Below the pieces are notes generated by a model. It did not search any database. It was not told where the DNA came from and saw only the letters and a list, made by a program, of their open reading frames with translations. A stretch of DNA of 6,649 nucleotides from Bifidobacteriaceae bacterium NR021 (GTDB lineage: Bacteria; Actinomycetota; Actinomycetes; Actinomycetales; Bifidobacteriaceae): NCBI GenBank assembly GCA_003585845.1, contig NQOP01000001.1, forward strand, positions 737,110 through 743,758, written 5' to 3'. The translations under genes and the position numbers were made by a program. Positions 6,425-6,649 of this stretch are shown here, in pieces. Numbering within the stretch: the stretch's first letter is position 1; each line of letters opens with the position of its first letter.

Positions 6425-6649
6425 TTAACGAGAAGCTACTGAAAGCATCCAATTTGCTCGATTTTCAGCTTCTTCATTTGAAACGCAAACCATAATAACT
6501 GTATCATCTCCAGCAACTGATCCTAAAATACCTTTCAAAGGCTGACGATCTATAACACTTGCAACGTATTGTGCAGCGCCTGACGGAGTATGAATAACAA
6601 CAATATTATTCGCATGCCCAACTTCAGTGACAAGACCTGTTAAAGTGCG
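6425..6649 (-). CDS. argR: Arginine repressor, C-terminal part (cut by window edge)
   Basis: The last 74 codons of ArgR, ending WMLSVASR then TAA at 6425-6427. The upstream part lies outside the window, and the N-terminal winged-helix DNA-binding domain is not seen. What remains is the arginine-binding and hexamer-forming domain. [16 protein letters not shown] and the signature GSVAGDDT, whose paired aspartates contact L-arginine in characterised ArgR proteins, are both intact. With arginine bound, ArgR represses arginine-synthesis genes, and the ARG-box-like site before argG makes argGH a likely target. This segment was translated by hand. It stays open to the edge of the window, so nothing suggests a broken gene. 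Confidence 0.93.
   Translation of the reverse strand, partial: RTLTGLVTEVGHANNIVVIHTPSGAAQYVASVIDRQPLKGILGSVAGDDTVIMVCVSNEEAENRANWMLSVASR

Noticed and set aside
1..6649. A new defence, mobile or biosynthetic system
   Set aside because: Every large frame is explained by arginine synthesis, tyrS or the TPR-core protein. No transposase, nuclease, toxin-antitoxin pair or terminal inverted repeats are seen.

Overview
The window looks like a low-GC member of the Bifidobacteriaceae, most probably Gardnerella or a close relative. This is inferred from an actinobacterial gene order (argR-argG-argH, then tyrS and a TPR protein), the protein sequences, and AT-rich, bifidobacteria-like DNA. It was not tested by a search. 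All genes lie on the minus strand, so transcription runs from the high-coordinate end to the low end.

From right to left: 6425-6649 is the C-terminal half of the arginine repressor ArgR, cut by the window edge. It is followed by an unusually long 3' untranslated stretch with a 12-bp direct repeat and a strong intrinsic terminator. An AT-rich gap then carries a consensus -10 box, a probable ArgR operator and a Shine-Dalgarno site inside a small hairpin. These lead into argG (argininosuccinate synthase, 4920-6134) and, 36 bp later, argH (argininosuccinate lyase, 3366-4883). The two enzymes convert citrulline plus aspartate to arginine plus fumarate and are probably co-transcribed. A 13-bp terminator closes this unit.

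tyrS (tyrosyl-tRNA synthetase, 1881-3200) follows as its own unit with a strong SD and its own terminator.

The last gene (65-1726) is the unusual one. It encodes a 553-residue protein with three parts: a roughly 245-residue Arg/Asp/Gly/Phe-rich disordered arm, a TPR-like helical core, and a highly acidic Asp/Glu/Ser tail encoded by short tandem DNA repeats. I recall a TPR protein in the same position after tyrS in other actinobacteria (for example near Rv1691 in Mycobacterium tuberculosis, upstream of tlyA, the NAD kinase gene and recN). No function is established to my knowledge.

Most of the window is ordinary housekeeping DNA. The parts worth a second look are the charge-segregated TPR protein with its repeat tracts, the argG control region, and the repeat in the argR 3' region. 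I see no mobile element, CRISPR array, tRNA or rRNA.
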